A model generated the notes under the pieces. That model was not told where the DNA came from. It made no database searches and saw nothing but the letters and a program-made list of their open reading frames with translations. Shown here piece by piece: positions 34,768-43,241 of a stretch of 64,000 bases of DNA. Position 1 is the stretch's first letter; each line of letters begins with the position of its first letter. The position numbers and the translations under genes were made by a program. Source of the stretch: a bacterium (lineage in GTDB: Bacteria; Patescibacteriota; Minisyncoccia; Phycocordibacterales; UBA918); NCBI GenBank assembly GCA_027487145.1, contig JAIYEC010000070.1, positions 1 to 64,000 on the forward strand, in the 5' to 3' direction.

Positions 34768-35184
34768 TTAAAATCCTTGATGGAAAAATCGTAAACACAT
34801 ACCAGGATGTCCAAACTTATTTATAGCCTCATCAGTAAAGCAGTCAGTTGGTGAAAGAGGTGTCCACTCTTCAGTTGCAGCTGGAACACCACTAGTTACC
34901 GTTGTTCGCGATGATTCTGGCAACGATTCACTATCATTTGCCTGTTCTACGAGGATGGTAGATGAGGTACTGGTAGTGGTTGCTATGTTAGCACTACTAC
35001 TTGCAGTGGTGGTTGAAACAGTGCCGACTGTTTCTCCAGCAGTGTCTACTTGAATTTCTTTGGAAGGAATTTCTGGTAAAGCTTGCGGTTCAGGATCATT
35101 GGAAGCAAAAACTGTCACGATAAAGAGACTAGTCGAAACTAGCATGCCAAGCAATACCGGAAGACGAGTCACATATTGCAACAT
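34768..35184 (-). CDS. Secreted Ser/Thr-rich protein
   Basis: A 138-aa product with a signal peptide (about 1-27, cleaved near FAS), a low-complexity TTTASSSANIATTTSTSS stalk and a small C-terminal part with two cysteines (DCFTDEAI, HPGMCLRF) that could form a disulfide. The next gene starts 9 nt downstream, so they form an operon. Probably a surface-exposed stalk protein. Function unknown. Confidence 0.55.
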   Translation of the reverse strand: MLQYVTRLPVLLGMLVSTSLFIVTVFASNDPEPQALPEIPSKEIQVDTAGETVGTVSTTTASSSANIATTTSTSSTILVEQANDSESLPESSRTTVTSGVPAATEEWTPLSPTDCFTDEAINKFGHPGMCLRFFHQGF

Positions 35185-35224
35185 ATGTGCTTATGGTAAC
35201 ACGTACACTCAGGGTTTTATCAGA

Positions 35225-36493
35225 CTAGACAAATCTTTCTGGAACCGGAAATGCCTCACAGAGAGCTTGTACTTCTTTTTGAATAGCTATTTTTGCCTCT
35301 GCATCATCTTTAGCCCGCATCGTTGCAATCATAAGTTCAGCTAACTTGGTTGCCTCCGCTTCTTTCATTCCGCGCGTAGTCATGGCTGGTGTACCAAAGC
35401 GAATGCCAGATGGATCCATCGCTGTACGCGGTTCATCAGCAATCATATTTTTATTAAGGGTAATCCCTACCTCATCAAGTACCATCTCGGCTTCTTTACC
35501 GGTAATACCAAGTGACCCATACACATCAGCGAGTAGTAAATGATTATCAGTCCCGCCGCAAAGAAGTCGGATTCCTTCTTTTTTAAAGACCGCTTCCATA
35601 GCTTTGGCATTTTTAAGAATCTGGACCGCGTACTCTTTAAAGTTTGGGTGCAATGCTTCTTGAAACGCTACCGCTTTAGCTGCAATCACATTCATATGTG
35701 GTCCACCCTGCATCCCCGGGAAGACTGCCTTATCAATTCGCTTGGCGAGCTCTGCATCTTCCCGCACCACAATCATCCCGCCCCGCGGACCTCGTAGTGA
35801 CTTGTGGGTAGTCATAGTCATCACGTCAAAACCATAATCAAACGGATTCTTCAGTACCCCACCGGCAATGAGTCCGGTGATATGCGCAATGTCAGCCACG
35901 GTATATGCGCCAACTTCTTTAGCAATCTCTACAAATTTGGCGTAATCAAGCTCGCGAGAATAGGCAGAAAAACCAGCTAAGATAATCTTTGGCTTGTGTT
36001 CGAGCGCCATCTGACGTAAGTGATCATAGTCAATTTCTCCGGTATCAACGTCTTTCATCTTATATCGGACAAAGTTGAACACTTTATTGATAGCCGTTGT
36101 CGGGTGGCCATGAGTGAGGTGTCCGCCGTGAGAGAGATCCATTCCAAGTACGGTATCTCCCGGCTCCATCAGGGCAAAGTACATCGCAACATTTGCTGCT
36201 GCTCCACCAAGTGGTTGGACATTGGCGTACTTCGCCTTAAAGAGTTGCTTCGCTCGTTCAATCGCAAGCGTTTCAATGACGTCGGTAAACTGCTGACCAC
36301 CATAGTATCGCTTGCCTGGGTAGCCTTCAGAGTATTTATTAGTAAAGACAGAACCATTCGCTTCACGCACGGCCTTACTCGCGTAGTTTTCGCTTGGGAT
36401 TAATTCGATTCCTCGTTGCTCACGCAACTCTTCACCCATAAGAGCCTGATAGATGGCGTCGTCTTGCTCTTTAATGTAGGTATATTCGTTCAT
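35225..36493 (-). CDS. glyA: Serine hydroxymethyltransferase
   Basis: A 422-aa PLP enzyme that interconverts serine and glycine with tetrahydrofolate. The PLP lysine lies in MTTHKSLRGPRGG. Other conserved stretches are YSEGYPGKRYYGG and DLSHGGHLTHG. It supplies methylene-THF for thymidylate synthase, whose gene follows on the same strand upstream. This fits the folate/thymidylate cluster here. Confidence 0.97.
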   Translation of the reverse strand: MNEYTYIKEQDDAIYQALMGEELREQRGIELIPSENYASKAVREANGSVFTNKYSEGYPGKRYYGGQQFTDVIETLAIERAKQLFKAKYANVQPLGGAAANVAMYFALMEPGDTVLGMDLSHGGHLTHGHPTTAINKVFNFVRYKMKDVDTGEIDYDHLRQMALEHKPKIILAGFSAYSRELDYAKFVEIAKEVGAYTVADIAHITGLIAGGVLKNPFDYGFDVMTMTTHKSLRGPRGGMIVVREDAELAKRIDKAVFPGMQGGPHMNVIAAKAVAFQEALHPNFKEYAVQILKNAKAMEAVFKKEGIRLLCGGTDNHLLLADVYGSLGITGKEAEMVLDEVGITLNKNMIADEPRTAMDPSGIRFGTPAMTTRGMKEAEATKLAELMIATMRAKDDAEAKIAIQKEVQALCEAFPVPERFV

Positions 36494-36581
36494 GATTAAA
36501 ATAATTAAGGTAAATAAGAAATTCAGAGATGAACGAATAGCGTTAGATCATAGGGATTTTATTATAAAAACAGTATATCAC

Positions 36582-36612
36582 AAAAGGCCGGAGCTTCGCT
36601 CCGGCCTTTTAG
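36582..36612 (-). terminator. Terminator of thyA
   Basis: AAAAGGCCGGAGC-TTC-GCTCCGGCCTTTT; perfect stem flanked by A-run and T-run. Confidence 0.85.
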
Positions 36613-36620
36613 CCTTATTT

Positions 36621-37598
36621 CTATGAATTAGTACTTCGATTAGCGTGAATATCAGCGTGGAAGCCTCCCACCACTGCCATTTCAGCCTTGATTGGTGGAT
36701 GTGCCTCGTAGTCATGGAGTGTCACATGTTCTGGGCGGAATGATTCAAGTGAGGTCACCTCATCACTAATAGTTACCTTCGGAAACGCAAATGGCGCTCT
36801 AGAGATTTGTTCTTTCGCTTGTTCGATGTGGTTTTCATAAATGTGAACATCGCCGAAGGTGTGAACAAACTCGCCAGCCTCGTAGCCAGTAATTTTAGCG
36901 AGAATCATGGTGAGAAGCGCATAACTTGCAATGTTAAACGGCACCCCAAGGAAAATGTCAGCGGACCGCTGGTAGAGCTGGAGACAGAGCTTCCCTTGGT
37001 TAATATTTACCTGGTACATATTGTGGCAAATTGGAAACCGCGCGGCTTCGCCAGGACGCGCCATCGCATAGAGGTATTCGGGGTTCCAACTTGTCACAAT
37101 TGCGTTGTGACAATTTGGATCAGCTTTAATTTCATCTACCACCCACTGCAATTGGTCAACACCTCCCCCATCTTTTCGTGGCCACTTACGCCACATTTCA
37201 CCATAGATGTGTGGTAACTCACCATGTTGCGCAGCATATGCATCATCAGTCAAAATCTTTTCGATGAATTCATCTTTGGTGAGTTCTGGCCAACCCTGCG
37301 CTTCTCGCTTGTCATTATAGATACGGAACGGATAATCGTTCCAGATATTTACCTTATTATCTACCAAGTACTTGATATTGGTCTGCCCAGAGAGAAACCA
37401 GTACAACTCATGGAGCACTCCCTTCCAATACACTTTCTTCGTCGTAAGAAGCGGCAACCCTTCGCTCAAGTCATATCGCATTTGTTTTCCAAACAAACTG
37501 TACGTGACATCTTTTGACTGCGCATCAACCTGCTTACTTCCTTTTTCTAGAATCTCTTGTACCAAATCAAGATATTGATACTCTGGGTGTTTATTCAT
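36621..37598 (-). CDS. thyA: Thymidylate synthase (ThyA)
   Basis: A 325-aa enzyme converting dUMP to dTMP with methylene-THF. The catalytic cysteine lies in FPICHNMYQVN, where most ThyA proteins have PPCH. YGEMWRKWP, FNIASYALL and GDVHIYENH are typical. It depends on DHFR (folA) to regenerate THF, and folA is about 2.2 kb away. Its upstream region carries a type A structured leader (37655-37737), matching the layout upstream of folA. Confidence 0.96.
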   Translation of the reverse strand: MNKHPEYQYLDLVQEILEKGSKQVDAQSKDVTYSLFGKQMRYDLSEGLPLLTTKKVYWKGVLHELYWFLSGQTNIKYLVDNKVNIWNDYPFRIYNDKREAQGWPELTKDEFIEKILTDDAYAAQHGELPHIYGEMWRKWPRKDGGGVDQLQWVVDEIKADPNCHNAIVTSWNPEYLYAMARPGEAARFPICHNMYQVNINQGKLCLQLYQRSADIFLGVPFNIASYALLTMILAKITGYEAGEFVHTFGDVHIYENHIEQAKEQISRAPFAFPKVTISDEVTSLESFRPEHVTLHDYEAHPPIKAEMAVVGGFHADIHANRSTNS

Positions 37599-37654
37599 AA
37601 TGCTTTGTAATTTTATCTCTGGTAAGTGTATAAGGTTGGTAGTTACATATTACC

Positions 37655-37737
37655 AGTTCCAGGAATTTCGCCTAGGAAAGGGCAAAATTCGGAACTAAAT
37701 TCGCAATAGTCGCTACGCTCGTTTGCTCATTTAATAC
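37655..37737 (-). ncRNA. Structured leader element, type A (copy 2, thyA)
   Basis: Minus-strand conserved block (37697-37737) with GAGCAAACGAGCGTAGCGAC. The hairpin has outer stem AGTTCC/GGAACT (37691-37696 with 37655-37660) and inner 10-bp stem (37681-37690 with 37663-37672; one G-U pair in RNA). The loop is CTTTCCTA and the CT bulge is conserved. The same layout occurs at 8077-8157. It ends about 56 nt before the thyA start. Confidence 0.6.
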
Positions 37738-37740
37738 GTG

Positions 37741-38283
37741 TTATTTTTTATCGCTAAAATGATCTGAATTTTTACTATCGTACCGCCCTACATCTTCGTA
37801 ACTTTTTGAACAGGGTGAAGACAGTTTAGCAAAAATAAGCTGAGCAACCTCCATCCCTGGACGAAGAATTATCGGAATATTGCTACTATTTACGAGTTCA
37901 AACGTCGGATAAAATTTGTGTCCTGGATTAAACAACATAGCGGTGTTATGTACCACGAGTCCTATTCGAGCCAAACTGCTCTTTCCCGAAAGAAGAATGA
38001 GATGCTCAAGATCGACACCGATAAACTCTTTTTGCTTCCCGAGTACATTCTCTCCTGGATGAAGCACAAACTCCTCTCCGTCTGGAATAATTATTTTGCG
38101 AGTCTTAGGAAAAATTTTACGCGCCGGGTCAGAAGCTTCGATTTGGTGTCGGTCAACGATTTCAAACTCATTCCCAAGCGTTACATCATAACTAGCAAGC
38201 TGAAGTTTTCGCTCGTCAAACGGCTCTATTACCACTGCGCCACTGGCAACCGCTGCTTTTATATCTACATCAGAAAGAAACAT
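37741..38283 (-). CDS. dcd: dCTP deaminase
   Basis: A 180-aa trimeric enzyme of the dUTPase/dCTP deaminase fold, giving dUTP (or dUMP if bifunctional) for thyA. GKSSLARIGL and VHNTA are the signature, with the catalytic Glu in FELVNSS. It may be bifunctional, but this cannot be decided here. It sits upstream of thyA, which fits the thymidylate pathway. Confidence 0.9.
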   Translation of the reverse strand: MFLSDVDIKAAVASGAVVIEPFDERKLQLASYDVTLGNEFEIVDRHQIEASDPARKIFPKTRKIIIPDGEEFVLHPGENVLGKQKEFIGVDLEHLILLSGKSSLARIGLVVHNTAMLFNPGHKFYPTFELVNSSNIPIILRPGMEVAQLIFAKLSSPCSKSYEDVGRYDSKNSDHFSDKK

Positions 38284-38285
38284 GG

Positions 38286-38888
38286 CTATTGTATTTTATG
38301 TTTAAACTCTTGTAACACATCTTCTGAAAGCAATTCATTAAATACCACGTCACTAAATAACTGAGCTTTGATTCCAACCTCACGTGCTGACTCAACGTTC
38401 TTATCTTCATTGTCTACAAAACCAACTTCAAAGGGTTCCACATTCAATTTTTCCAGTACAGCTCTAAAGTAGTCAGGATTCCCTTTCTTAACTTTTAAGT
38501 CGGCTGAGAAAAAGTATCCGTCCAACATATCGCCAAGGATCGTTTCAATTTTTCGACTTCTATAATGTTCATTGTTTGAAGCCAAGTAACACTTGATTCC
38601 TTTTTCTCGATAGCCTTGGATTTCCTCTAAAAAATCTTGATCTAAAACTACATCTTCGAACCAATAGTCCATGAAGTCATCGACCGAACCTTGCCAGCCC
38701 CATGATTCTAAAAATGGCACGAGTTCTTCTCTGAGGTCTTTTGCTCCTTCTTGGCATGCACCGAACGGACCTTTAAAGAATTTCAATACATCTTCAATCG
38801 GAACATTATGTTCACGAGAAAACTTCTCACTAAAAAATTCCCCTTTCTTAAGAACTACTCCATCAGCATCAAATAATAAAACTTTCAT
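38286..38888 (-). CDS. HAD-superfamily hydrolase
   Basis: A 200-aa protein with HAD motif I DADGVV at the N-terminus, motif II (LASNNEH) and motif IV DNEDKN. The cap is small. It is probably a phosphatase for a small metabolite, perhaps a nucleotide, given its neighbours. It overlaps nothing; dcd follows 2 nt downstream. Confidence 0.8.
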   Translation of the reverse strand: MKVLLFDADGVVLKKGEFFSEKFSREHNVPIEDVLKFFKGPFGACQEGAKDLREELVPFLESWGWQGSVDDFMDYWFEDVVLDQDFLEEIQGYREKGIKCYLASNNEHYRSRKIETILGDMLDGYFFSADLKVKKGNPDYFRAVLEKLNVEPFEVGFVDNEDKNVESAREVGIKAQLFSDVVFNELLSEDVLQEFKHKIQ

Positions 38889-38890
38889 AC

Positions 38891-39565
38891 TTATTCAATG
38901 ACAAAAATTCTATCGGTGCCGTAGTAGTCGGGCCAATTGGCATTATAAAAAGAGAACATACGAGCCAAACGATCTTGATCAAGCTCAATAATTTCTAACT
39001 CTGCCATTAACTCGTCAATCTCTGCGCGCACAGTATCCGCTAGTGCTTCATCATGGACGATCTTCTCTACTTCCGCCACGTAGCCATACCCAGCGTTTTT
39101 ATCAAGTGATACACTCGCTCCTTTATACGCATACTCTTCTCGCTCCCGCGACCATTTCGCCTGGTAGGTGAAGCCGGCATTTAAGATACGCTCGTCAAGT
39201 TCATCAAGGGTAACGGCTACTGGTTCTTCAAATTCCATCCGCTTTATAGTATTGGCGCTAGTACCTTCATCAATTGAAGCCTTGACCACGAGCAACACCT
39301 CCCCATCACGCTGCCTGCTACGGATTGAAAACTCAGCACCACGATCAATTGTCACTTTTAACTTAGCCTGTGTCTCTTCATCAAACAAGTCCTTCACGGC
39401 TTCGTACAAGTCCTCCATCGCCCCACCCTCAAAGTAGTGATTGAGTTGTTTGTTAGTGCTGATACAGACACACTCCGGGTCGAGTGCACACATCTTCTCT
39501 TTTAACCTGTCGGCCGTTGCCTGGTCTCCGAGTAAGCTTTTTACCTCAATTTCAAAGTGTGACAT
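38891..39565 (-). CDS. CYTH-domain protein (triphosphatase/adenylate-cyclase family)
   Basis: A 224-aa protein with the N-terminal ExExK-type motif FEIEVKSLL and later charged strands (KLKVTIDRG, EFSIRSRQRDGEV) typical of the CYTH tunnel fold. The family binds triphosphate-containing substrates (thiamine triphosphate, inorganic triphosphate or ATP). It precedes the HAD gene by 2 nt, so the two are likely cotranscribed. Confidence 0.8.
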   Translation of the reverse strand: MSHFEIEVKSLLGDQATADRLKEKMCALDPECVCISTNKQLNHYFEGGAMEDLYEAVKDLFDEETQAKLKVTIDRGAEFSIRSRQRDGEVLLVVKASIDEGTSANTIKRMEFEEPVAVTLDELDERILNAGFTYQAKWSREREEYAYKGASVSLDKNAGYGYVAEVEKIVHDEALADTVRAEIDELMAELEIIELDQDRLARMFSFYNANWPDYYGTDRIFVIE

Positions 39566-39651
39566 ATAGCAAGAAAATTAGTAGTTTTATTATACTGCCC
39601 TCACCGTCAGTCCGACAAAAGACAGTTCTACATGTGTATGGCATAATTGCT

Positions 39652-39746
39652 TGAGCAAACGAGCACGAAGTGCGACTATTGCGAAAGTATACAGGCGCTT
39701 AGTATATTTCGACCTCCAAGGGAGAAATAGACTGTAGCGAGCTGTA
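39652..39746 (+). ncRNA. Structured leader element, type B (copy 2, folA)
   Basis: Plus-strand block with TTGAGCAAACGAGC, then a GCAC-GAA-GTGC hairpin (39663-39673) and CGACTATTGCGAAA. P1 (39690-39699 with 39736-39746: UACAG, bulged G, CGCU pairing AGCG, bulged AG, CUGUA) encloses P2 (39701-39709 with 39725-39733). The ECF sigma copy differs by compensatory changes. The folA start is 42 nt downstream. Confidence 0.6.
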
Positions 39747-39787
39747 GAAGTACACCTCTCAATAATCTAGGACCGACTAACTCCATT

Positions 39788-40336
39788 ATGTTTACCTTCC
39801 TCAAAAAAATCATCCCTCCAACTGAGCCACCAATCGTGATAGTGGCTGCTATGTCAAAGGTTGATCGTGGTATCGGAAAAGAAAACAAACTACTGTGGCA
39901 TATCCCAGAAGATCTTAAGCGCTTTAAATCACTCACGTATGGACACCCTATTATTATGGGTCGAAAGACTTTTGAGTCGATTGTGGCCATTCTTGGAAAA
40001 CCATTACCCGGCCGGACCAATATTGTTATCACGAGAGACACCACCTACGCACCCGAAGGCGTACACGTAGCCTACTCATTAGAAGAAGCTATTCTTCACG
40101 CTAAGCAAGAGTATCCGGAAGAAATACACATTGGTGGCGGAGCTGAAATCTACCGCTTAGCACTCCCCTTTGTAACCAGGCTTCATATCACCTGGATTCA
40201 CGATAAGCCAGAGGCTGATACATTCTTTCCACCGTTTGAGGAAGAGTTTGAAATCACCAAGACTTATCCCGCAGCCACTCACAATACTCTCACCTACCAA
40301 TGGGTAGACTACGAGAGCAAACGAGGGAAGAAATAA
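39788..40336 (+). CDS. folA: Dihydrofolate reductase
   Basis: A 182-aa enzyme that regenerates THF with NADPH. After a short N-terminal extension the DHFR core begins PIVIVAAMSKVDRGIG. Conserved features include WHIPEDLKRFKSLT (substrate-binding acid and Phe), PIIMGRKTFESI and GGGAEIYRL. It completes the thymidylate cycle with glyA and thyA in this region. A type B leader lies just upstream. Confidence 0.94.
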   Translation: MFTFLKKIIPPTEPPIVIVAAMSKVDRGIGKENKLLWHIPEDLKRFKSLTYGHPIIMGRKTFESIVAILGKPLPGRTNIVITRDTTYAPEGVHVAYSLEEAILHAKQEYPEEIHIGGGAEIYRLALPFVTRLHITWIHDKPEADTFFPPFEEEFEITKTYPAATHNTLTYQWVDYESKRGKK

Positions 40337-40385
40337 AAAAAGGCAGGGCCGCAATGTCCCCCACCACTTTTATTACCATCTTGAA

Positions 40386-40913
40386 TTATGAAACGAGAGC
40401 TACCTCTCGAGACATTTGCCTCAGAAGGTTTTCTGAACCCCGAAACAAATCGGGATGTTGTTGCAGAAGCAGCTGGCTCAAAGCCGAGATCATAGTGCGC
40501 TTGTTTGCGCTAAAGCCTTGCTCGGCGATTGCCATGATTTGTTGAGGGGTAAACCAGCCTGCGGCGGGAGCTTCAGGGCTCTGTTGCAAAACCACACCCG
40601 TATGACAGTGAACTAAAAAGAATCGATACCGTTTGGTTCTGCCGTCTTCAACCGCTGGACCAGTAAAATCAGAAGGTCCATGACTGATACTCCGTAATTG
40701 GTACTGCCCAGGCAAAAGACTAACTTCTTGCCACAGTTCACGCTTCAGTGCTTCTTCTGTAGATTCACCAGGTTCAACGCCACCGCCAACAAAGGTATGT
40801 GTGCACTCCCCACAAGCCTGCGCTTTGCCTGACCAGATCAAACCAAACTGCAGTTGCCCCTTTGAACAGACACGGACCAAGACTGCGAGTACCGTTTCTC
40901 TGTATGGATTCAT
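40386..40913 (-). CDS. Nudix hydrolase with variant Nudix box
   Basis: A 175-aa protein with GGGVEPGESTEEALKRELW followed by QEVSL. The Nudix box reads RELWQE where the consensus is RExxEE, so one of the usual metal-binding glutamates is glutamine. It could be weakly active or have altered metal use. It is not adjacent to an obvious partner. TATAAT upstream at about 40957 may be its -10. Confidence 0.7.
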   Translation of the reverse strand: MNPYRETVLAVLVRVCSKGQLQFGLIWSGKAQACGECTHTFVGGGVEPGESTEEALKRELWQEVSLLPGQYQLRSISHGPSDFTGPAVEDGRTKRYRFFLVHCHTGVVLQQSPEAPAAGWFTPQQIMAIAEQGFSANKRTMISALSQLLLQQHPDLFRGSENLLRQMSREVALVS

Positions 40914-41051
40914 GAATAATCCCCTCTATTTCCCCGGACAAAACTATCCTTGTCTATTATAACCAAACTTGGCTTTGCGAATATGAAATTTGCTCAGATT
41001 TCAAACTATAAAACGCTTTGTAGTTTTCGTAAAACAGTTTTAGCAGAGAGT

Positions 41052-41765
41052 CTAAAGTGAGAGAAAGCGTTCGTAGAGCACACGAAAGGTGTCTTCTTCA
41101 AATGGTACGAGAAAATCTTGTTTGGTATCACTGTCAGTAAAGGTAAGGTTTGGCACTCCGCGGGCAATAACAACAGGCTGACATTCATCAGTCTCTCCCA
41201 TCACCACTCCAGCTCCAGCCGCGAGTGCATCAACAACATTACCCACCTCAATTTTCATCTCTCGACCAAAAAGATCTTCCCGTCCCACGTAATTAATAGT
41301 AGGGGCAAAGCCAGCGTACCCGATTGAAATACCCAAAGCACCGCGTCGTAGCGGCGCAGAGTGACTGTCGGTAATAACCACTCCGACAGTTTCTAGGTTA
41401 AATCGTTTTTTTAGATACACCAAAATATCAAGAGCGCTCTTAAACGGATCTTTCGGCAAGAGAATATAATGCCCATTTGCGTTACTCTCATCAATCCCTG
41501 CGGTGCCAATAAACGCGTTGTGCTTTACTGTCAGTGGTGACGGCCAATATGATCGTGGAATAAGGAGTTCGGCTTCCTGTCTCACTAACTCACTTTTTTC
41601 AACACTCCCGAGTGGAACACAATTGCCTTCACTGATTGATACCACCTTCGACGACACGATGATAATGTCTCCCTCAAGCACCTCATCAAGCGACTCGTCG
41701 AGTACCGAAAAAAGATCGTCGTACGGCGGCTGCATGATACGGGTTTTGATAGGAATATACTGCAT
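41052..41765 (-). CDS. CofE-like gamma-glutamyl ligase
   Basis: A 237-aa protein of the coenzyme F420-0:L-glutamate ligase (CofE) family. Conserved stretches include IPIKTRIM, GDIIIVSSKVVSISEG, ITDSHSAPLRRGALG and GGxG-like AAGAGVVMGE. No other F420 genes are in the window. The folate neighbours (folA, thyA, glyA) suggest it may extend folate glutamate tails, but this is inference. Confidence 0.75.
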   Translation of the reverse strand: MQYIPIKTRIMQPPYDDLFSVLDESLDEVLEGDIIIVSSKVVSISEGNCVPLGSVEKSELVRQEAELLIPRSYWPSPLTVKHNAFIGTAGIDESNANGHYILLPKDPFKSALDILVYLKKRFNLETVGVVITDSHSAPLRRGALGISIGYAGFAPTINYVGREDLFGREMKIEVGNVVDALAAGAGVVMGETDECQPVVIARGVPNLTFTDSDTKQDFLVPFEEDTFRVLYERFLSL

Positions 41766-41804
41766 GGAGACACTATAGTGATTTTATATAAAAAAAGAAA
41801 GGGG

Positions 41805-41963
41805 CTATTCACCCCCTTCCGACTCTTTTGGTAACTGCTTGTAATATTCAAGCGCCTCAGCGATTGATCTACCTTTCTTATCTTTTTGTGATTCTCCTTC
41901 AGAGGTTTTGTTTGAACGATTACGGCACCTGGATGCATGTGCAACTGATTTACGATTTCTCAT
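41805..41963 (-). CDS. Small basic protein (52 aa)
   Basis: An ATG frame of 52 aa, very rich in K and R in the first two thirds (NRKSVAHASRCRNRSNKTS), with an amphipathic EALEYYKQLPKE helix. A weak ribosome-binding site is present. Its basic character suggests nucleic-acid or ribosome association, but this is weak evidence. Confidence 0.4.
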   Translation of the reverse strand: MRNRKSVAHASRCRNRSNKTSEGESQKDKKGRSIAEALEYYKQLPKESEGGE

Positions 41964-42074
41964 AACCACTCACTTTGCTCTATCCTGCCGCAGTATAGCA
42001 AATAATCTCTCTATGAAAAATGACCGCCGTATACCGGCGGTCACACATATGGTTCAGCGCGTGAAAGTTTTCAC

Positions 42075-42485
42075 TTATAGCGCTAGGGCTTCTCTGATAC
42101 GATCTTGAAACGGATGATCTTCCAGCTTCTTGTATCTCCTTTGGGCATCGTTGGTAAGATGGAGAATAAATCGCTGACTCAGCATGTACTTATCGAGTCT
42201 CAGTACGACTGGGTGCCATTCCGTACCTCCCCGAATAAATTCCGGAAAGGTTTCGATCAAATCGGGATCAAGACGACCGATAACACCCTGAAGCTTTTTC
42301 GATGTTTCTTCCTTAAAACTTTCAGCCTTGGGAGGTCTTCTCTTCAAGAGTTTCCCAAAGAAGCTGACAGCTTCTTCTTTATACTGACGCCGTGGCGTAT
42401 GCTCTTCGGTCGGCTCAAAGATGTAGACCGCCTCATCAGCAAACCTGACAATGATAAGCGCTTTTTTATTACTAGAATTCGGCAC
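42075..42485 (-). CDS. Hypothetical protein
   Basis: A 136-aa soluble protein with a basic central region (KLLKRRPPKAES) and an ordered C-terminus (LDKYMLSQRFILHLTNDAQRRYKK). The flanking intergenic regions are ordinary and no family was recognised. The composition and lack of overlap make it a likely real gene. Confidence 0.55.
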   Translation of the reverse strand: MPNSSNKKALIIVRFADEAVYIFEPTEEHTPRRQYKEEAVSFFGKLLKRRPPKAESFKEETSKKLQGVIGRLDPDLIETFPEFIRGGTEWHPVVLRLDKYMLSQRFILHLTNDAQRRYKKLEDHPFQDRIREALAL

Positions 42486-42603
42486 TGAAGTTCCCCTTTG
42501 TGTTCTGGATCAGGGTCCGTGTTCTTTGACGCACTCAAAGCGAATTTCTTTCATTTCTTGAATTCTTTGAGTATCCAACCCATACAGGCTCTATTTGTCA
42601 ACA

Positions 42604-42633
42604 CAAAAAGCAGTTGGCAAGCCAACTGCTTTT
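42604..42633 (-). terminator. Terminator of rplK
   Basis: AAAAAGCAGTTGG-CAAG-CCAACTGCTTTTT; perfect stem with A- and T-runs. Confidence 0.85.
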
Positions 42634-42656
42634 TGTACTTATTTAGATACGTAAGC

Positions 42657-43082
42657 CTAGTCAATTACCTTTACACCCATAGATCGACAGGTTCCCTCAA
42701 CGGTCTTCATTGCTGCTTCAATTGAAGCTGCATTGAGGTCAGCCATCTTTTCTTCTGCCACCTCACGGATTTGTGCTTTGGTGATAGAACCAACTGTCTG
42801 GCTCTTATTCTTTGAAGCTCCCTTGTCCTTACCAATCTTCTTCAAGATAAGTCGTGACATTGGTGATACCTTTACGATGAAGTCAAAGGTTCGGTCGTCG
42901 TACACAGAGATTACTACTGGTACCACCTCCCCCATTCGGTCGCGAGTCTTTTCGTTAAACTGATTAACGAATTCTCCGATGTTAATACCAGCCTGTCCCA
43001 GTACCGGTCCAAGCGGTGGAGCTGGTGTAGCTTTTCCTCCGACTGACTGTACCTTAATAAGTTTTGTTAGTTTTTTTGCCAT
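42657..43082 (-). CDS. rplK: 50S ribosomal protein uL11
   Basis: The start MAKKLTKL at 43082 gives 141 aa, the normal L11 length. Conserved parts: GKATPAPPLGPVLGQAGINIGEF and the C-terminal rRNA-binding region. rplA, normally next, is absent: the gene ends at its own terminator. Also nusG and secE lie 0.8 kb upstream beyond a plus-strand gene, so the ancestral secE-nusG-rplK-rplA order is broken here. Confidence 0.95.
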   Translation of the reverse strand: MAKKLTKLIKVQSVGGKATPAPPLGPVLGQAGINIGEFVNQFNEKTRDRMGEVVPVVISVYDDRTFDFIVKVSPMSRLILKKIGKDKGASKNKSQTVGSITKAQIREVAEEKMADLNAASIEAAMKTVEGTCRSMGVKVID

Positions 43083-43241
43083 ATAAATTATGAATTGTAG
43101 GTTGGTGTTCCATAGCCACCTTCCCGTCGTTGAAGCCCGCGTATCGTACAAGAGAAATCCACTTTTTGCAAGAAGCTATTGCTATTTTTTAAATTTAATT
43201 TATAGTCTCATAAGAATCAAACACGAACAGGAGTGTCTCAT

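Noticed and set aside
39652..39746. THF riboswitch upstream of folA
   Set aside because: The conserved cores of the published THF riboswitch classes are not recognisable; the element is shared with non-folate genes.
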